Shown here: one piece after another, positions 27,938 through 37,391 of the stretch
How the letters are laid out: every line of letters begins with the position of its first letter
Position numbering within the stretch: position 1 is the stretch's first letter
NCBI GenBank assembly: GCA_047606825.1
Contig: JASGDY010000127.1
Span: forward strand, 1 to 64,000
From: Rhizosphaericola sp047606825
Lineage (GTDB): Bacteria > Bacteroidota > Bacteroidia > Chitinophagales > Chitinophagaceae
Length of the DNA stretch: 64,000 nucleotides
Direction of reading: 5' to 3'
Translations under genes and position numbers: made by a program
Notes under the pieces: generated by a model
Told to the model about the DNA's origin: nothing
The model's input: the letters and a program-made list of their open reading frames with translations, nothing else
Database searches by the model: none

Positions 27938-30931
27938 CTAAAACTTTCCCGGCAACACTTCGTGCAACTTCATCTTGTAGTCTTCCAAGTTTTTGTATTT
28001 CAACAATATATCAAGGTTATATGCACTTAGTATCGTAAAACTGAATTTGTCTTTTGACAGCCACGGCAATATGCGTGTCGGTGCGACGGGAGCAACCTTG
28101 TCCACATATATATAGGCATCGCCCGCATCCTTGAAAGGGCCCATCAACACCATCTGGTAACGGTCGTCCAATGGCTGGTTGCGCGGTGAAAAGTTTTGGT
28201 TGGGGTAATGCTGTCGGTTGAAACGGTTGAATGCGTTGCCGGCCTCCGTTGCAAAAACCTTGGCCACCTTGTCCAGCAACACGACGACATAATGCGGTGA
28301 ATCGAGCGCAATAACATAAGGCTGGATACCGTTACGCGAAGTCGTGTCCATTGGGATTTCCCTGATTTTGGGAATGTTCAACGCCGTAACCTGGCTGATT
28401 TTTGCCAAAACGGAATCCTTGCGCTCTTTGTCCACCGTATCCCTTTTGAGGAATGTAGGTTGCTGCGCGACGTCGATACCCTTGCGCGTAAAGACCTCGT
28501 CGGTGTCTTCCAGTTTGGTAATTTGCAGTTTGGTAAGGTAGTCCTCAATCTGCGCCCTCCTGCCCAGTACGTCTATCATCGTCTCCGCAAGCGGTCGGAT
28601 GGGCGACTGCGGGAACAGGCGTTGCAGGTCTTTGAGTTTGGCGATGGCAACGCTGTCCTGCCTTTCGGAGACATAGTAGATTGATTCGATGTACAGAAGC
28701 TGCGGTGTCCAATACTGCCTGCCATAGATACGGTCTGCTTTCATCTTGTCCGTTTCTGCCTGTTGGAAATCCCCGGAAATCAATTTGTTGTATATACCTG
28801 CATACATTTTTCCAGGAGCGGTTGTCTCGCTGGACACGGCATCCTTTTGCTTGTTTTTTGTATTGGGAAGATGCAGATAAGAACTGTTGGGAAACTGTTG
28901 TTGCAACTGTGCCCGCAATGTTTCTGCCGCTTTTTTATCACCGTTGAGATGATAGGAAACGGAAAGGTGATAGAGCAACGCTTCCTGGTTTTTGGTATAG
29001 GTCGGCTCCATGCTTGCGGCTTTTTTGAAGAACCATATCGCTGCGGGATAATTGCCCAATCGGTTCTCCATGATGATGCCCGCTCGCAGATAATTGTCAG
29101 CGGTACGATGCCGTGCCTCCTGTTGTTTTTCCGGCGTATTGGGCAGTTGGCTGCGTAAGTAGTCGAGCGTGACCAGGCTACTGTCCATCTTGGTCATCTT
29201 CCCTTCCCCATCGACAAGCGCAATAGCTGCTGTCGGCATCGCTTTGATGGCACTCTGCCTTATCCAGTTGTCCGCATTGGGACGCGCACCATACTTGGAG
29301 ACAAAACTCTGGTAGCCCTGTGCCTTCACGGCGTCGTTGTTGAAATACCATTGCCCGCTTTTGTTGCTGACTCCCGAAAACAAATCCGTCGGAGCATCGG
29401 CATTGGTGCTGTTGGACAAGGTGGTGTTGGCGGGAGCATCCTGTTCTTTCAAACCCAAGGCTTTTCGGATGGTTCTGAGTTTGGCTTTCAGTATTTTGTC
29501 CTGCTCTTTCTCCGGAAGTGAAGCCAGCACCAACAAACTGTCCTGCACGTAAACTGTACGCAGGATTTTGCCGAGGTCATGTATCGCTGCTTGTCTTTCT
29601 TTCAGAACCTGTTGCTGGTCGGCTGTCCCGAAAAGCGTTTTGATACTGTCGTAATTATTGACCAAAGCATTGAAATCAAATCTATTTTCACCGATGTCTC
29701 CCAATTTCTGGAAACTTCGGCAACGCCATTCCTGCGTGGAGACACCCTGGAGTTTGACCGCTTGCGTGTAATATGTCACAGCGTCGGCAGAGTCGTTTTG
29801 CGAAAGGTATTTTTCCCCCAACAGATAATAAATCAGGTCTTTGTGTTCCTTGTATTTGCCTTTTTTGGACAAGGTGAGCAGTCGGTCCAACTGTCTTTTC
29901 TGTGCATTCCCGTCGGATTGCAACTCCGCAAGCTGTAACAAAGCATAGATTTCCATCAGCATATTAGGCGAATGGGCGGCCACATACTCAAAATCCTTGG
30001 TCGCCTCTTCCCTATTGCCACTCAGTTGCCACAACTGCGCCGAGAGGTAGTGCCGTCTCGACTTGTCCAAATAATCCGCAGCAACTTCTTGCGACGCATC
30101 CATGTAAAAAGCCGCACTGTCATATTGTTTGGAAAAATAAAACGCCCGCGCATTGCAGTCGTTGAGCTGCGGCAACAGTTCTTTCGGCAGGTGTGGGTCT
30201 TGGTACAAAAGTGCCAAAATCCCTTTCGCAGTCGTGATATCGCCGCCCATCACGAGCGCACGCGCCAGCCATACCAGTCCTTCATTCCGCCGAGGTCGGT
30301 GTTTAAAAATTCCTTTCGGCTGTGTCGATACAATCGTCAGTTCCTGCTTCTCGTTGCTGGTATTGCTGCCAATCGGGATGTCATAACCATCGTCTTTGGG
30401 GGCAAATGCGTAGTTGAGGTACTGCAAATGTATCACAGCCGTATCCCACTGCATCTTGTAATAAAACGCTTTCCCCAATATCAGGTAAACCTCGTCGTTC
30501 CATTGATTACGAATATCATGCAAAAGCAACGCGCCGTTCGCCTTCTCTATCGCCGTGTCGAGGTAAACGTTTTGAGCCATCGCCTTGAGGTCGTAATTGT
30601 CATAAGGCAAAAGCTGCGTATAGTCGTCCTGCAAACGCGCTCTCGCCATCGACAGCGCGTCGTTCAATTTGTTGTTGGCATTGAAAAGAAAGTTGAAATG
30701 TGCGTAAGTGCCTTGGGTAAATTTCTTCCAGCCACGAAGTTCTCCCTTGCCTGACGCTACCGCTTGGTCACTTGATTTCTCAGCGGGGAGTGTCTTGGTC
30801 TGGTATTTTCGCGGCTTGTCCTGCGCGTCAATGCGGATATAGGAGTTAGGCTGGGAAAGCACCCGGTTTGCTATTCCCAACATGGAAACCAATATGATGC
30901 ATAGGAAATATCTTTGCTTAATAAAAAACAT
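27938..30931 (-). CDS. SprE/PorW-like TPR protein of gliding motility and type IX secretion
   Basis: The 997-aa protein has an N-terminal signal peptide (cleaved near VLSQP) and tetratricopeptide-like helical pairs through most of its length. The N-terminal block HFNFLFNANNKLNDAL, then DTAIEKANGALLLH and LILGKAFYYKMQWDTAV, matches the start of SprE/PorW proteins. In those, NGYFNA and DKAIEKA blocks precede TPR repeats. SprE and PorW are periplasmic lipoproteins needed for type IX secretion; here no lipobox Cys is evident at the cleavage site. The C-terminus (about 880-997, YQMVLMGPFKDAGDAYIYVDK) resembles a SPOR-like fold. The gene is divergent from the mnmD relic, 76 bp apart. Confidence 0.75.
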   Translation of the reverse strand: MFFIKQRYFLCIILVSMLGIANRVLSQPNSYIRIDAQDKPRKYQTKTLPAEKSSDQAVASGKGELRGWKKFTQGTYAHFNFLFNANNKLNDALSMARARLQDDYTQLLPYDNYDLKAMAQNVYLDTAIEKANGALLLHDIRNQWNDEVYLILGKAFYYKMQWDTAVIHLQYLNYAFAPKDDGYDIPIGSNTSNEKQELTIVSTQPKGIFKHRPRRNEGLVWLARALVMGGDITTAKGILALLYQDPHLPKELLPQLNDCNARAFYFSKQYDSAAFYMDASQEVAADYLDKSRRHYLSAQLWQLSGNREEATKDFEYVAAHSPNMLMEIYALLQLAELQSDGNAQKRQLDRLLTLSKKGKYKEHKDLIYYLLGEKYLSQNDSADAVTYYTQAVKLQGVSTQEWRCRSFQKLGDIGENRFDFNALVNNYDSIKTLFGTADQQQVLKERQAAIHDLGKILRTVYVQDSLLVLASLPEKEQDKILKAKLRTIRKALGLKEQDAPANTTLSNSTNADAPTDLFSGVSNKSGQWYFNNDAVKAQGYQSFVSKYGARPNADNWIRQSAIKAMPTAAIALVDGEGKMTKMDSSLVTLDYLRSQLPNTPEKQQEARHRTADNYLRAGIIMENRLGNYPAAIWFFKKAASMEPTYTKNQEALLYHLSVSYHLNGDKKAAETLRAQLQQQFPNSSYLHLPNTKNKQKDAVSSETTAPGKMYAGIYNKLISGDFQQAETDKMKADRIYGRQYWTPQLLYIESIYYVSERQDSVAIAKLKDLQRLFPQSPIRPLAETMIDVLGRRAQIEDYLTKLQITKLEDTDEVFTRKGIDVAQQPTFLKRDTVDKERKDSVLAKISQVTALNIPKIREIPMDTTSRNGIQPYVIALDSPHYVVVLLDKVAKVFATEAGNAFNRFNRQHYPNQNFSPRNQPLDDRYQMVLMGPFKDAGDAYIYVDKVAPVAPTRILPWLSKDKFSFTILSAYNLDILLKYKNLEDYKMKLHEVLPGKF

Positions 30932-31007
30932 GAGCTTTTAAAACGTAAACAGACCGGAAAAATTTTGTTCAGAAAAGCTAATTTACCGTATTAACGTCAA
31001 TAGAGTC

Positions 31008-31702
31008 ATGGAAACGAATGATTTTTTACCAAACAGGACTATTCTGTTGACCGAGGACGGTTCCCCGTCCATCGCCGTCCCGAAATATAATATCACCTAC
31101 CACAACGTGCATGGCGCACTGCTGGAAAGCCAAACCGTCTACCTCCAAAACGGTCTGCAATATGCCACGACAACACACAGCACTCTTTCCATCCTCGAAA
31201 TGGGTTTGGAAACAGGCTTGAACGCCATGCTTTCATGGCATTTTGCAAAAAACAAGCACAAGACGATACAATACAATACACTGGTATTGAACTATTTCCC
31301 CTGGAAGAAAAACTGTGGAAACCCTATTTGGAAAACAACAGCTTTCCTCCTGGCCAAAAAGCGATGTTAGAACAAATCCACCGTGCGGAATGGAACAAAA
31401 CAATTCAACTGGACCACTGTTTCCAACTTACCAAGCGACAGGTTTCCTTATTGGATTTTGAAACCTCAGACCGTTTCGATATCGTCTATTTCGACGCATT
31501 TGACCCGAAGACCCAACCCGAACTGTGGACAGAATCCATTTTTGTAAAAATATACAAAAAATTGAATAACAACGAAATTATAGTTACTTATTGCAGTAAA
31601 GGTTCAGTAAGGAGAATACTGGAAAAAGTTGGTTTTCTTGTGGAAAAACTGGCAGGTCCGAAAGGAAAAAGAGAAGTCATAAGAGCATTGAAAATCAGGT
31701 AG
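31008..31702 (+). pseudogene. mnmD: mnmD tRNA methyltransferase gene frameshifted by a 5-bp tandem repeat
   Basis: Frame 1 from 31008 encodes the start of the MnmD (MnmC N-domain) family, with FLPNRTILLTEDGSPSI and the SAM-binding block ILEMGLETGLNAMLSW. The rest of the protein (IELFPLEEKLW, RFDIVYFDAFDPKTQPELW, VTYCSKGSVRRIL, GPKGKREVIRA) continues in another frame up to 31702. The switch lies at three tandem copies of ATACA (31266-31280). With two copies the frame would read IQYTGIELF, restoring one protein of about 230 residues. MnmD methylates the wobble uridine modification mnm5(s2)U34 of tRNA. Either the gene is inactivated by slippage or this is an assembly error. Confidence 0.85.
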
Positions 31703-31730
31703 AGACGCGCGGTTACGCGTTTCTATCTAC
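31699..31730. repeat. Imperfect hairpin over the mnmD stop codon
   Basis: GTAGAGACGCG pairs imperfectly with CGCGTTTCTATCTAC around a short loop. It resembles the tagagacgc-type intergenic hairpins also seen at 45802-45819 and near 55530, and may serve as a transcription terminator. Confidence 0.5.
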
Positions 31731-31811
31731 GAACTTCGAAGTAATGCCGTGTCTCCACATGCACCGACACCGCTTTTTGTTTTTGGCTTTTTCCTTTTGC
31801 CTTAACAATCC

Positions 31812-32273
31812 TCACACGCTGATATTGTGCGTGTTCTTAATTTCCGCCATCACAAACGTGCTGTGCGTACTTCCGATGCTTCCGACCTCGCCCAGCTTGT
31901 TGAACACAAAATCTTGGTAATGCTTCATGTCGCGCGCATACACTTTTAGGATGAAATCGTAGTCGCCGGAGATATTGTAACATTCCACGACCTCGTCGAT
32001 TTTGAGGATATCTTCCACAAAATCACGCCCAATCTGTTTGTCATGCTGTTTAAGCCGGATATTGCAGAACACGATAAAACCCTTGTCAAATTTCTGCGCA
32101 TCCAATATGGCGATGTATTTTTTGATATATCCTTCCGCTTCCAGTTTTTTCACGCGCTCAAAGACAGGTGACGGCGACAGATTGACCCGCGCCGCCAGTT
32201 CCTTTGTAGTATAACTGCTGTTGTCCGCCAAGAGACGCAGCAACTCCAAATCCGTATTGTCTAGATTTTCCAT
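31812..32273 (-). CDS. Lrp/AsnC family transcriptional regulator
   Basis: The 153-aa protein has an N-terminal winged helix (LDNTDLELLRLLADNSSY, then ELAARVNLSPSPVFERVKKLE) and a C-terminal ligand-binding RAM/AsnC domain (about 65-150, with YNISGDYDFILKVYARDM). The length is normal for the family. It is divergent from metE across a 321-bp gap, so it probably senses methionine or another amino acid and controls metE, itself or both. The effector is not readable. Confidence 0.93.
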   Translation of the reverse strand: MENLDNTDLELLRLLADNSSYTTKELAARVNLSPSPVFERVKKLEAEGYIKKYIAILDAQKFDKGFIVFCNIRLKQHDKQIGRDFVEDILKIDEVVECYNISGDYDFILKVYARDMKHYQDFVFNKLGEVGSIGSTHSTFVMAEIKNTHNISV

Positions 32274-32594
32274 GGAATAATTTTCTTTTTAAGGCACAAG
32301 TATAAGTCATTTTTAGAATTTTTATCTATATATATAAAAATAAACAGATATAAATTCTTATTTTTTATACAAATAAAGATTTTAAAACCACAAATATAGC
32401 TTTGCGAAAGAATATACATTGTAATTCGTTCATTGAACCAACAATGCGCCTCCATAATTGGAATAATGGGTTGGGCATAGATAGAGCTCCATAGGAACGA
32501 TACATATAAATCCTTTTCAATCATGTATTTGTATATAGAAATTACAACTATTTGATTATAAATATTTTACATTTTTACTTTTAAATCATAGACA
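32274..32594. promoter_or_regulatory. Divergent lrp-metE intergenic region
   Basis: This AT-rich 321-bp gap should hold promoters for both genes. On the plus strand TAGCTTTG at 32397-32404 matches the -7 consensus TAnnTTTG exactly, but no clear -33 box precedes it. Use of it would leave a leader of about 185 nt before metE. The solo hairpin CTCCATAGGAAC (32487-32498) belongs to the repeat found at 37326-37340. I see no recognisable SAM or cobalamin riboswitch. Confidence 0.4.
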
Positions 32595-34922
32595 ATGCAA
32601 ACGCACAACCTTGGCTATCCGCGCATCGGTAGCCGACGCGAACTCAAAAAAGCTGAAGAAGCCTATTGGGCTGGCAAAATATCTGTGGCCGAACTGTTGC
32701 AGAGCGGAAAGGAAATCCGTGAAAACAACTGGAAACTACAACAAGATGCTGGCATACAATTAATCCCAACGAATGACTTCTCTTTTTATGACCAGATGCT
32801 GGACAACAGCCTAATAGTCGGTGCGATTCCGCAACGCTACCATGACCTAATGGAAAAACAACAGTTGCGCGACATCGACCTGTTGTTTGCCATGGCACGT
32901 GGCTACCAGAAAAACGGCTTTGACATAAAGGCGATGGAAATGACCAAATGGTTTGACACCAACTACCATTACATCGTCCCAGAGTTTACCGCCAACCAAA
33001 AATTTGTGTTATACAATACCAAGGTGGTCAACGAATTTTTGGAAGCCAAGGAAGCGGGCATTAACGCTAAACCTGTCCTTATCGGACCATTTTCCTATCT
33101 CTATCTTGGAAAAGAAAAAGAAGAAAATTTTAATCGTTTAGAACTGATAGATAATATTTTACCAGTATATATTGAAATTTTAAATAAATTAACGGATGGC
33201 GGTGCGCAGTACGTACAGTTTGACGAGCCCTGTCTGTCGCTGAACCTCACGGATGGGGAAAGAGCGGTCTTTGCCAAGACATATCAAACCTTGCATGAAG
33301 CATTTCCGAAGCTCCATATTATATTGGCGAGCTATTTTGAATGTTACGGCGAAAACCTATCGACAGTGTTGCGACTGCCGATACAGACTCTGCACCTCGA
33401 CCTTGTCCGTTGTCAAAACCAATTGGAAGATATATTGGCAAGCGGCATCCAAAATTCCAACCTGCAACTTTCCCTTGGTGTTGTGGACGGCAGGAACATC
33501 TGGAAAAACGATTTCCAAAAATCCTTGTCCATTATCGACAAAGCGACGGAAGCCATCGGAAAAGAGCGTGTTTGGATAGCACCATCTTGTTCGCTCCTGC
33601 ATTCGCCCTGCGATTTGGGCCTGGAAAAAGACGAAGCCGTATTGACTCCCGAAATCATGCAATGGCTCGCTTTTGCCAGACAAAAACTGGACGAGGTGGT
33701 CACTTTGGCACAATTGGCTGACGGCAGTCAAGACGCAGCAATTGCAGCCAGACTGCAATCCAATACCGCCGCCAACGCCGCCCGAAAATCCTCCATACTT
33801 ATCCACAACCAAGCCGTCAAAAACCGTGTCGCTTCCATCACAGAAAATGACGACAAACGACACAATTCATTCAATATCAGAAGGGGACTGCAACAAAATG
33901 CACTGCATTTGCCCCTGTTCCCGACAACGACCATCGGCTCTTTCCCTCAGACAAAAGAAGTCCGCAGTTGGCGTTCCGCACTTAAAAAAGGTACAATTTC
34001 ACAAGCGGAGTACGAGCAGCATATCGCCGAAGCGACCGAGGAAGTCATCCGTTGGCAAGAGGAAATCGACATCGACGTATTGGTGCACGGCGAATTTGAA
34101 CGGAACGACATGGTGGAATATTTCGGCGAGCAACTGAACGGTTTTGCATTTACCCAAAACGGTTGGGTACAGAGCTACGGCAGCCGCTGTGTCAAGCCCC
34201 CCATCATCTTCGGCGACGTAAGCCGTCCGGCACCGATGACCGTTCGTTGGAGTCAATATGCGCAGTCGTTGACCAAGCGTTGGGTCAAGGGAATGCTGAC
34301 TGGTCCGGTGACGATTTTGCAGTGGAGTTTTGTCCGCAACGACCAGCCAAGAAGTACCACTTGCGAACAGATTGCCCTAGCCATCCGCGACGAAGTGGTC
34401 GATTTGGAAAAAGCGGGCATCAAAATCATCCAGATTGACGAACCAGCCATCCGAGAAGGTCTTCCGCTGAGAAAGGAAAACTGGCAGCAATACCTGCAAT
34501 GGGCAGTCCGGGCGTTCCGTATCGCGGCAAGCGGCGTACAGGACGACACGCAGATACATACGCACATGTGCTATTCTGAATTTAACGACATCATTGCCCA
34601 TATTGCGGACATGGACGCCGACGTGATTACCATCGAGTGTTCCCGTTCGCAGATGGAACTGCTCGACGCTTTCGCTGACTTCAAATACCCCAACGAAATC
34701 GGTCCAGGTGTCTACGACATCCATTCGCCACGCGTACCTTCCAAAGCGGAAATGGTCGCCCTTTTGGAAAAAGCCCAATCCGTCATCCCAGCCGCACAGC
34801 TTTGGGTCAATCCAGACTGCGGCCTCAAAACGCGCGCCTGGGACGAAACCAGGAAAGCATTGATTGCAATGGTCGATGCAGCCAAAGCATTGCGTGTGGC
34901 AGCGAAAAAGGAAATCGTGTAA
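32595..34922 (+). CDS. metE: Cobalamin-independent methionine synthase
   Basis: The 775-aa protein has the full two-barrel MetE architecture. The N-terminus MQTHNLGYPRIGSRRELK is diagnostic. The C-terminal catalytic barrel has FPTTTIGSFPQTKEVR, DVLVHGEFERNDMVEYFGE and the zinc-site elements HTHMCYSEF (His and Cys), ITIECSRS and NPDCGLKTR (Cys). It transfers a methyl group from 5-methyltetrahydrofolate polyglutamate to homocysteine to make methionine in the cytoplasm. It stands alone with a terminator downstream and a divergent Lrp regulator upstream. Confidence 0.98.
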   Translation: MQTHNLGYPRIGSRRELKKAEEAYWAGKISVAELLQSGKEIRENNWKLQQDAGIQLIPTNDFSFYDQMLDNSLIVGAIPQRYHDLMEKQQLRDIDLLFAMARGYQKNGFDIKAMEMTKWFDTNYHYIVPEFTANQKFVLYNTKVVNEFLEAKEAGINAKPVLIGPFSYLYLGKEKEENFNRLELIDNILPVYIEILNKLTDGGAQYVQFDEPCLSLNLTDGERAVFAKTYQTLHEAFPKLHIILASYFECYGENLSTVLRLPIQTLHLDLVRCQNQLEDILASGIQNSNLQLSLGVVDGRNIWKNDFQKSLSIIDKATEAIGKERVWIAPSCSLLHSPCDLGLEKDEAVLTPEIMQWLAFARQKLDEVVTLAQLADGSQDAAIAARLQSNTAANAARKSSILIHNQAVKNRVASITENDDKRHNSFNIRRGLQQNALHLPLFPTTTIGSFPQTKEVRSWRSALKKGTISQAEYEQHIAEATEEVIRWQEEIDIDVLVHGEFERNDMVEYFGEQLNGFAFTQNGWVQSYGSRCVKPPIIFGDVSRPAPMTVRWSQYAQSLTKRWVKGMLTGPVTILQWSFVRNDQPRSTTCEQIALAIRDEVVDLEKAGIKIIQIDEPAIREGLPLRKENWQQYLQWAVRAFRIAASGVQDDTQIHTHMCYSEFNDIIAHIADMDADVITIECSRSQMELLDAFADFKYPNEIGPGVYDIHSPRVPSKAEMVALLEKAQSVIPAAQLWVNPDCGLKTRAWDETRKALIAMVDAAKALRVAAKKEIV

Positions 34923-34962
34923 TAACGGCAAATAGAAATTTGTATAAACGCAAACGGCACAG

Positions 34963-35000
34963 ACCGCATAGGGTTATCTTCCTTATGCGGTTTGTTTTGT
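34963..35000 (+). terminator. Rho-independent terminator of metE
   Basis: ACCGCATA and TATGCGGT form a stem with a 13-nt loop, followed by TTGTTTTGT on the plus strand, 40 bp after the metE stop. Confidence 0.75.
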
Positions 35001-35076
35001 ACTATATAAACAACTTCTTTTAAATCTTTCAAACCTCCAAATTTGTTATTTTTGTGGCTGCACAAAAATTCAACTT

Positions 35077-35568
35077 ATGCCATCATTTGATATTGCAAGT
35101 AAAGTAGACATACAAACATTGGACAACGCGGTAAACACCGTGAAAAAGGAAATAGCGGGACGGTACGACTTCAAGGGCAGCCCCGTGGAAATCGAGCTGG
35201 ACAAAAAGGAATTTCTAGTCAAGCTGGCGGTTGAGAGCGAGATGAAGATGAAGCAGCTAATCGATGTCGTTATCAGCCGGGCGATGAAGCAAGGCATTGA
35301 TGCCGGTGCGTTCAACTTTGACAAGGATGCCTATCCCAGCGGGAAGCTTATCAAAAAAGAAATCCCCGTGAAAAGCGGGCTGGCACAGGACGACGCCAAA
35401 AAAATCGTGAAAATCATCAAAGACGGCAAACTAAAAGTACAGGCAGCCATCATGGACGACATCGTGCGGGTGAGCGGCAAGAAAATCGACGAGCTACAGG
35501 AGGCCATTGCCTTGTTGAAAAGTTCCAGCCTCAACATTCCCTTGCAGTTTGTCAACATGAAGTCATAG
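35077..35568 (+). CDS. YajQ family nucleotide-binding protein
   Basis: The 163-aa protein has the full UPF0234/YajQ pattern: MPSFDIASKVDIQTLDNAVN, RYDFKGSPVEIELDKKEF, and the C-terminal block SSLNIPLQFVNMKS (normally ...NFR in others). Family members are small two-domain proteins with ferredoxin-like folds. Some bind cyclic di-GMP, and the function here is not established. The gene stands alone on the plus strand; its end overlaps by a few bases the decayed PIN-domain remnant on the other strand. Confidence 0.92.
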   Translation: MPSFDIASKVDIQTLDNAVNTVKKEIAGRYDFKGSPVEIELDKKEFLVKLAVESEMKMKQLIDVVISRAMKQGIDAGAFNFDKDAYPSGKLIKKEIPVKSGLAQDDAKKIVKIIKDGKLKVQAAIMDDIVRVSGKKIDELQEAIALLKSSSLNIPLQFVNMKS

Positions 35569-35725
35569 ACCTGTCATCTCTTTTTCAAATGCGCCAGGTG
35601 TCGGTATTTTTGCCGTTTTGAAAGGATTAAAGTTCCAGCAAATCTTTGTCGCCAGTTGCCAGATAATTTGCTTTTGACAAATAACTCAAGCTCAACAAGC
35701 AATTGTCTTTCGGGGCTCGGTTGAT
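35563..35725 (-). pseudogene. C-terminal remnant of a PIN-domain toxin
   Basis: On the minus strand NRAPKDNCLLSLSYLSKANY and ATGDKDLLEL match the C-terminal active-site half of PIN ribonuclease toxins, where the pattern is DPKDNFLL...ADYLVTGDKDLL. The first acidic residue of that block is missing or substituted. After a stop the neighbouring frame continues NPFKTAKIPTPGAFEKEM, the usual last strand and helix, ending at 35563. The N-terminal half and any antitoxin gene are absent; the sufS gene begins where the rest should be. Confidence 0.65.
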
Positions 35726-35765
35726 AAAATGTGTAGACAAACCTACAAAAGTTATCGTTCCAATC

Positions 35766-36998
35766 TTACGCCAATATCCCCGCCGCCTTCCGCACGCCTG
35801 CCACCAACTGGTCAATCTCCGCCCTGGTATTGTACAACGCAAAAGATGCCCGCACCGTGCCGGGAATACCGTAAATGTCCATCAACGGCTGTGTGCAGTG
35901 GTGTCCCGTGCGGACGGCAATCCCTTGCTTGTCGAGCAACTCGCCGAGGTCAAACGGATGGATATTGCCGACGAGGAACGAAACGGCTCCTGAGCGGTTG
36001 GTCGCGTCGCCGATGAAACGGATGTTGGGAATATTTCTCAGTTGCTCAACGGCATATTGGATAAGGTCGTGTTCCCATTTTTGGATGTTGTCGATGCCGA
36101 CGCTGGTTATGTAATCCACTGCCGCGCCCAATGCAATCGCACCGGAAATATCGGGTGTACCGGCTTCAAACTTGAAAGGAATCACGTTGTAAGTCGTTTT
36201 GGCAAAAGTCACTTCCTTGATCATATCGCCACCGCCTTGGTAAGGTGGCAGCTTGTCCAGCCATTCGGACTTACCGTAAAGGCAACCGATACCTGTCGGA
36301 CCGTACATTTTGTGTCCGGACAATACGATAAACTCCGCATCCAAATCCTGCACGTCCACAGGTTGGTGCTGTACCGCCTGCGCCGCATCGACCAGTACCG
36401 GAATGTTGCGCTGGTGTGCTTTAGCAACGATTTCCTTTATCGGGTTGACGGTTCCCAAAGTATTGGAAACGAAGGTGATGGAAAGAAATCTGAGGTTGGG
36501 CGTGTCGATAAGCTGGTCGAAAGCGTCCATGTCCAGTTCGCCATTTTCTTGTATGGAAATGACTTTCACCTCCGCGCCGTGTTCTTCACAGGTAATCTGC
36601 CAAGGAACGATATTGGAATGGTGTTCCATTGCGGAAATCAACACGACGTCGCCTTGCTTCAAAAAACCACGCCCAAAACAGTTGGCGACCAAGTTGATAC
36701 CGTCGGTCGTCCCTTTTGTAAAAATGATTTCCTTGTCGGATGCGGCATTGATGAAATGCGCTATTTTTCGACGGGCAACCTCGTAGGCTTCAGTCGCTTC
36801 CTGACTGAGCAGGTGTACGCCACGATGCACATTGCTGTTGTATCTGCGATAGTATTCTTCCAGGGTGTTGAGGACAGACAACGGTTTTTGGGTAGTGGCG
36901 GCGTTGTCGAGATAGACAAGCGGCTTGCCGTACACTTTTTCGTCCAATAGCGGAAAATCCTTTCTGATGGTTGCGATATCCCAAGCTGTACCGTTCAT
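35766..36998 (-). CDS. sufS: SufS cysteine desulfurase
   Basis: The 410-aa PLP enzyme is of the group II (SufS/CsdA) type. It has the N-terminal block PLVYLDNAATTQKPLSV, HHSN near residue 127, the PLP lysine in LSGHKMYGPTG and the persulfide Cys in RTGHHCTQP. It takes sulfur from cysteine for iron-sulfur cluster assembly. It is the last gene of the leftward suf cluster, separated from sufD by 393 bp of palindromic repeat DNA. No sufE or sufU partner is visible in the window. Confidence 0.97.
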   Translation of the reverse strand: MNGTAWDIATIRKDFPLLDEKVYGKPLVYLDNAATTQKPLSVLNTLEEYYRRYNSNVHRGVHLLSQEATEAYEVARRKIAHFINAASDKEIIFTKGTTDGINLVANCFGRGFLKQGDVVLISAMEHHSNIVPWQITCEEHGAEVKVISIQENGELDMDAFDQLIDTPNLRFLSITFVSNTLGTVNPIKEIVAKAHQRNIPVLVDAAQAVQHQPVDVQDLDAEFIVLSGHKMYGPTGIGCLYGKSEWLDKLPPYQGGGDMIKEVTFAKTTYNVIPFKFEAGTPDISGAIALGAAVDYITSVGIDNIQKWEHDLIQYAVEQLRNIPNIRFIGDATNRSGAVSFLVGNIHPFDLGELLDKQGIAVRTGHHCTQPLMDIYGIPGTVRASFALYNTRAEIDQLVAGVRKAAGILA

Positions 36999-37391
36999 TG
37001 TCTTCTGAAATTTATTGGTTGAAGTTGGCTTTTCGGACTATTCATGTCCCGCAAAGTGCCTTACGGTAGGCTATGCGGAGAAGATGACTTGGCGACCGTC
37101 AGCCAGCAATCTTTTAATTTTTCTTTTTAACGTGAATCAAGGATTGAAAAATATGCGCCGAGCCTACCGCACTCTATTCTGTTCTGGCAAATTTAAACTG
37201 GAATAAATTCCAGTCCTACAAAATAGCTTGACCCTGAGGGTCTAATTTGCTTCGCATAGAGCCATAGGCTCGGGTCACTTTGTAGCAACGGAATTTATTC
37301 TGTTGTAATGGATTGTAATACGTAGCGTTCCATAGGAACGGTACATACATATCGCATTTCAACCCTTGATTCGCTTTTTTACCTTTTTCCC
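36999..37391. repeat. Intergenic repeat region with a large branched palindrome
   Basis: This 393-bp gap between sufD and sufS has no gene. Outer arms GAATAAATTCC (37201-37211) and GGAATTTATTC (37290-37300) pair perfectly, followed inward by CTACAAA/TTTGTAG and TGACCC/GGGTCA. Two nested hairpins lie inside (GACCCTGAGGGTC at 37230-37242, GAGCCATAGGCTC at 37259-37271). A further hairpin CGTTCC-ATA-GGAACG follows at 37326-37340. An inverted pair GGTAGGCT/AGCCTACC lies at about 37065-37168. A related, reverse-oriented copy is at 56591-56759. Confidence 0.8.

Noticed and set aside
29972..30754. 260-codon plus-strand open frame inside the SprE/PorW gene
   Set aside because: It is fully contained in a longer gene with recognisable family motifs and has an Arg/Val-rich shadow-frame composition.
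31008..31370. A separate short gene ending at 31370 before a second gene starting at 31235
   Set aside because: The two frames are halves of one MnmD protein broken at the ATACA repeat, so they are reported as one pseudogene.
32274..32594. Riboswitch upstream of metE
   Set aside because: The leader is long enough, but I could not identify the conserved core of a SAM or cobalamin riboswitch by eye. A covariance-model search would settle it.
36042..36950. 302-codon plus-strand open frame opposite sufS
   Set aside because: SufS is unmistakable on the other strand; the opposite frame has no recognisable domain.
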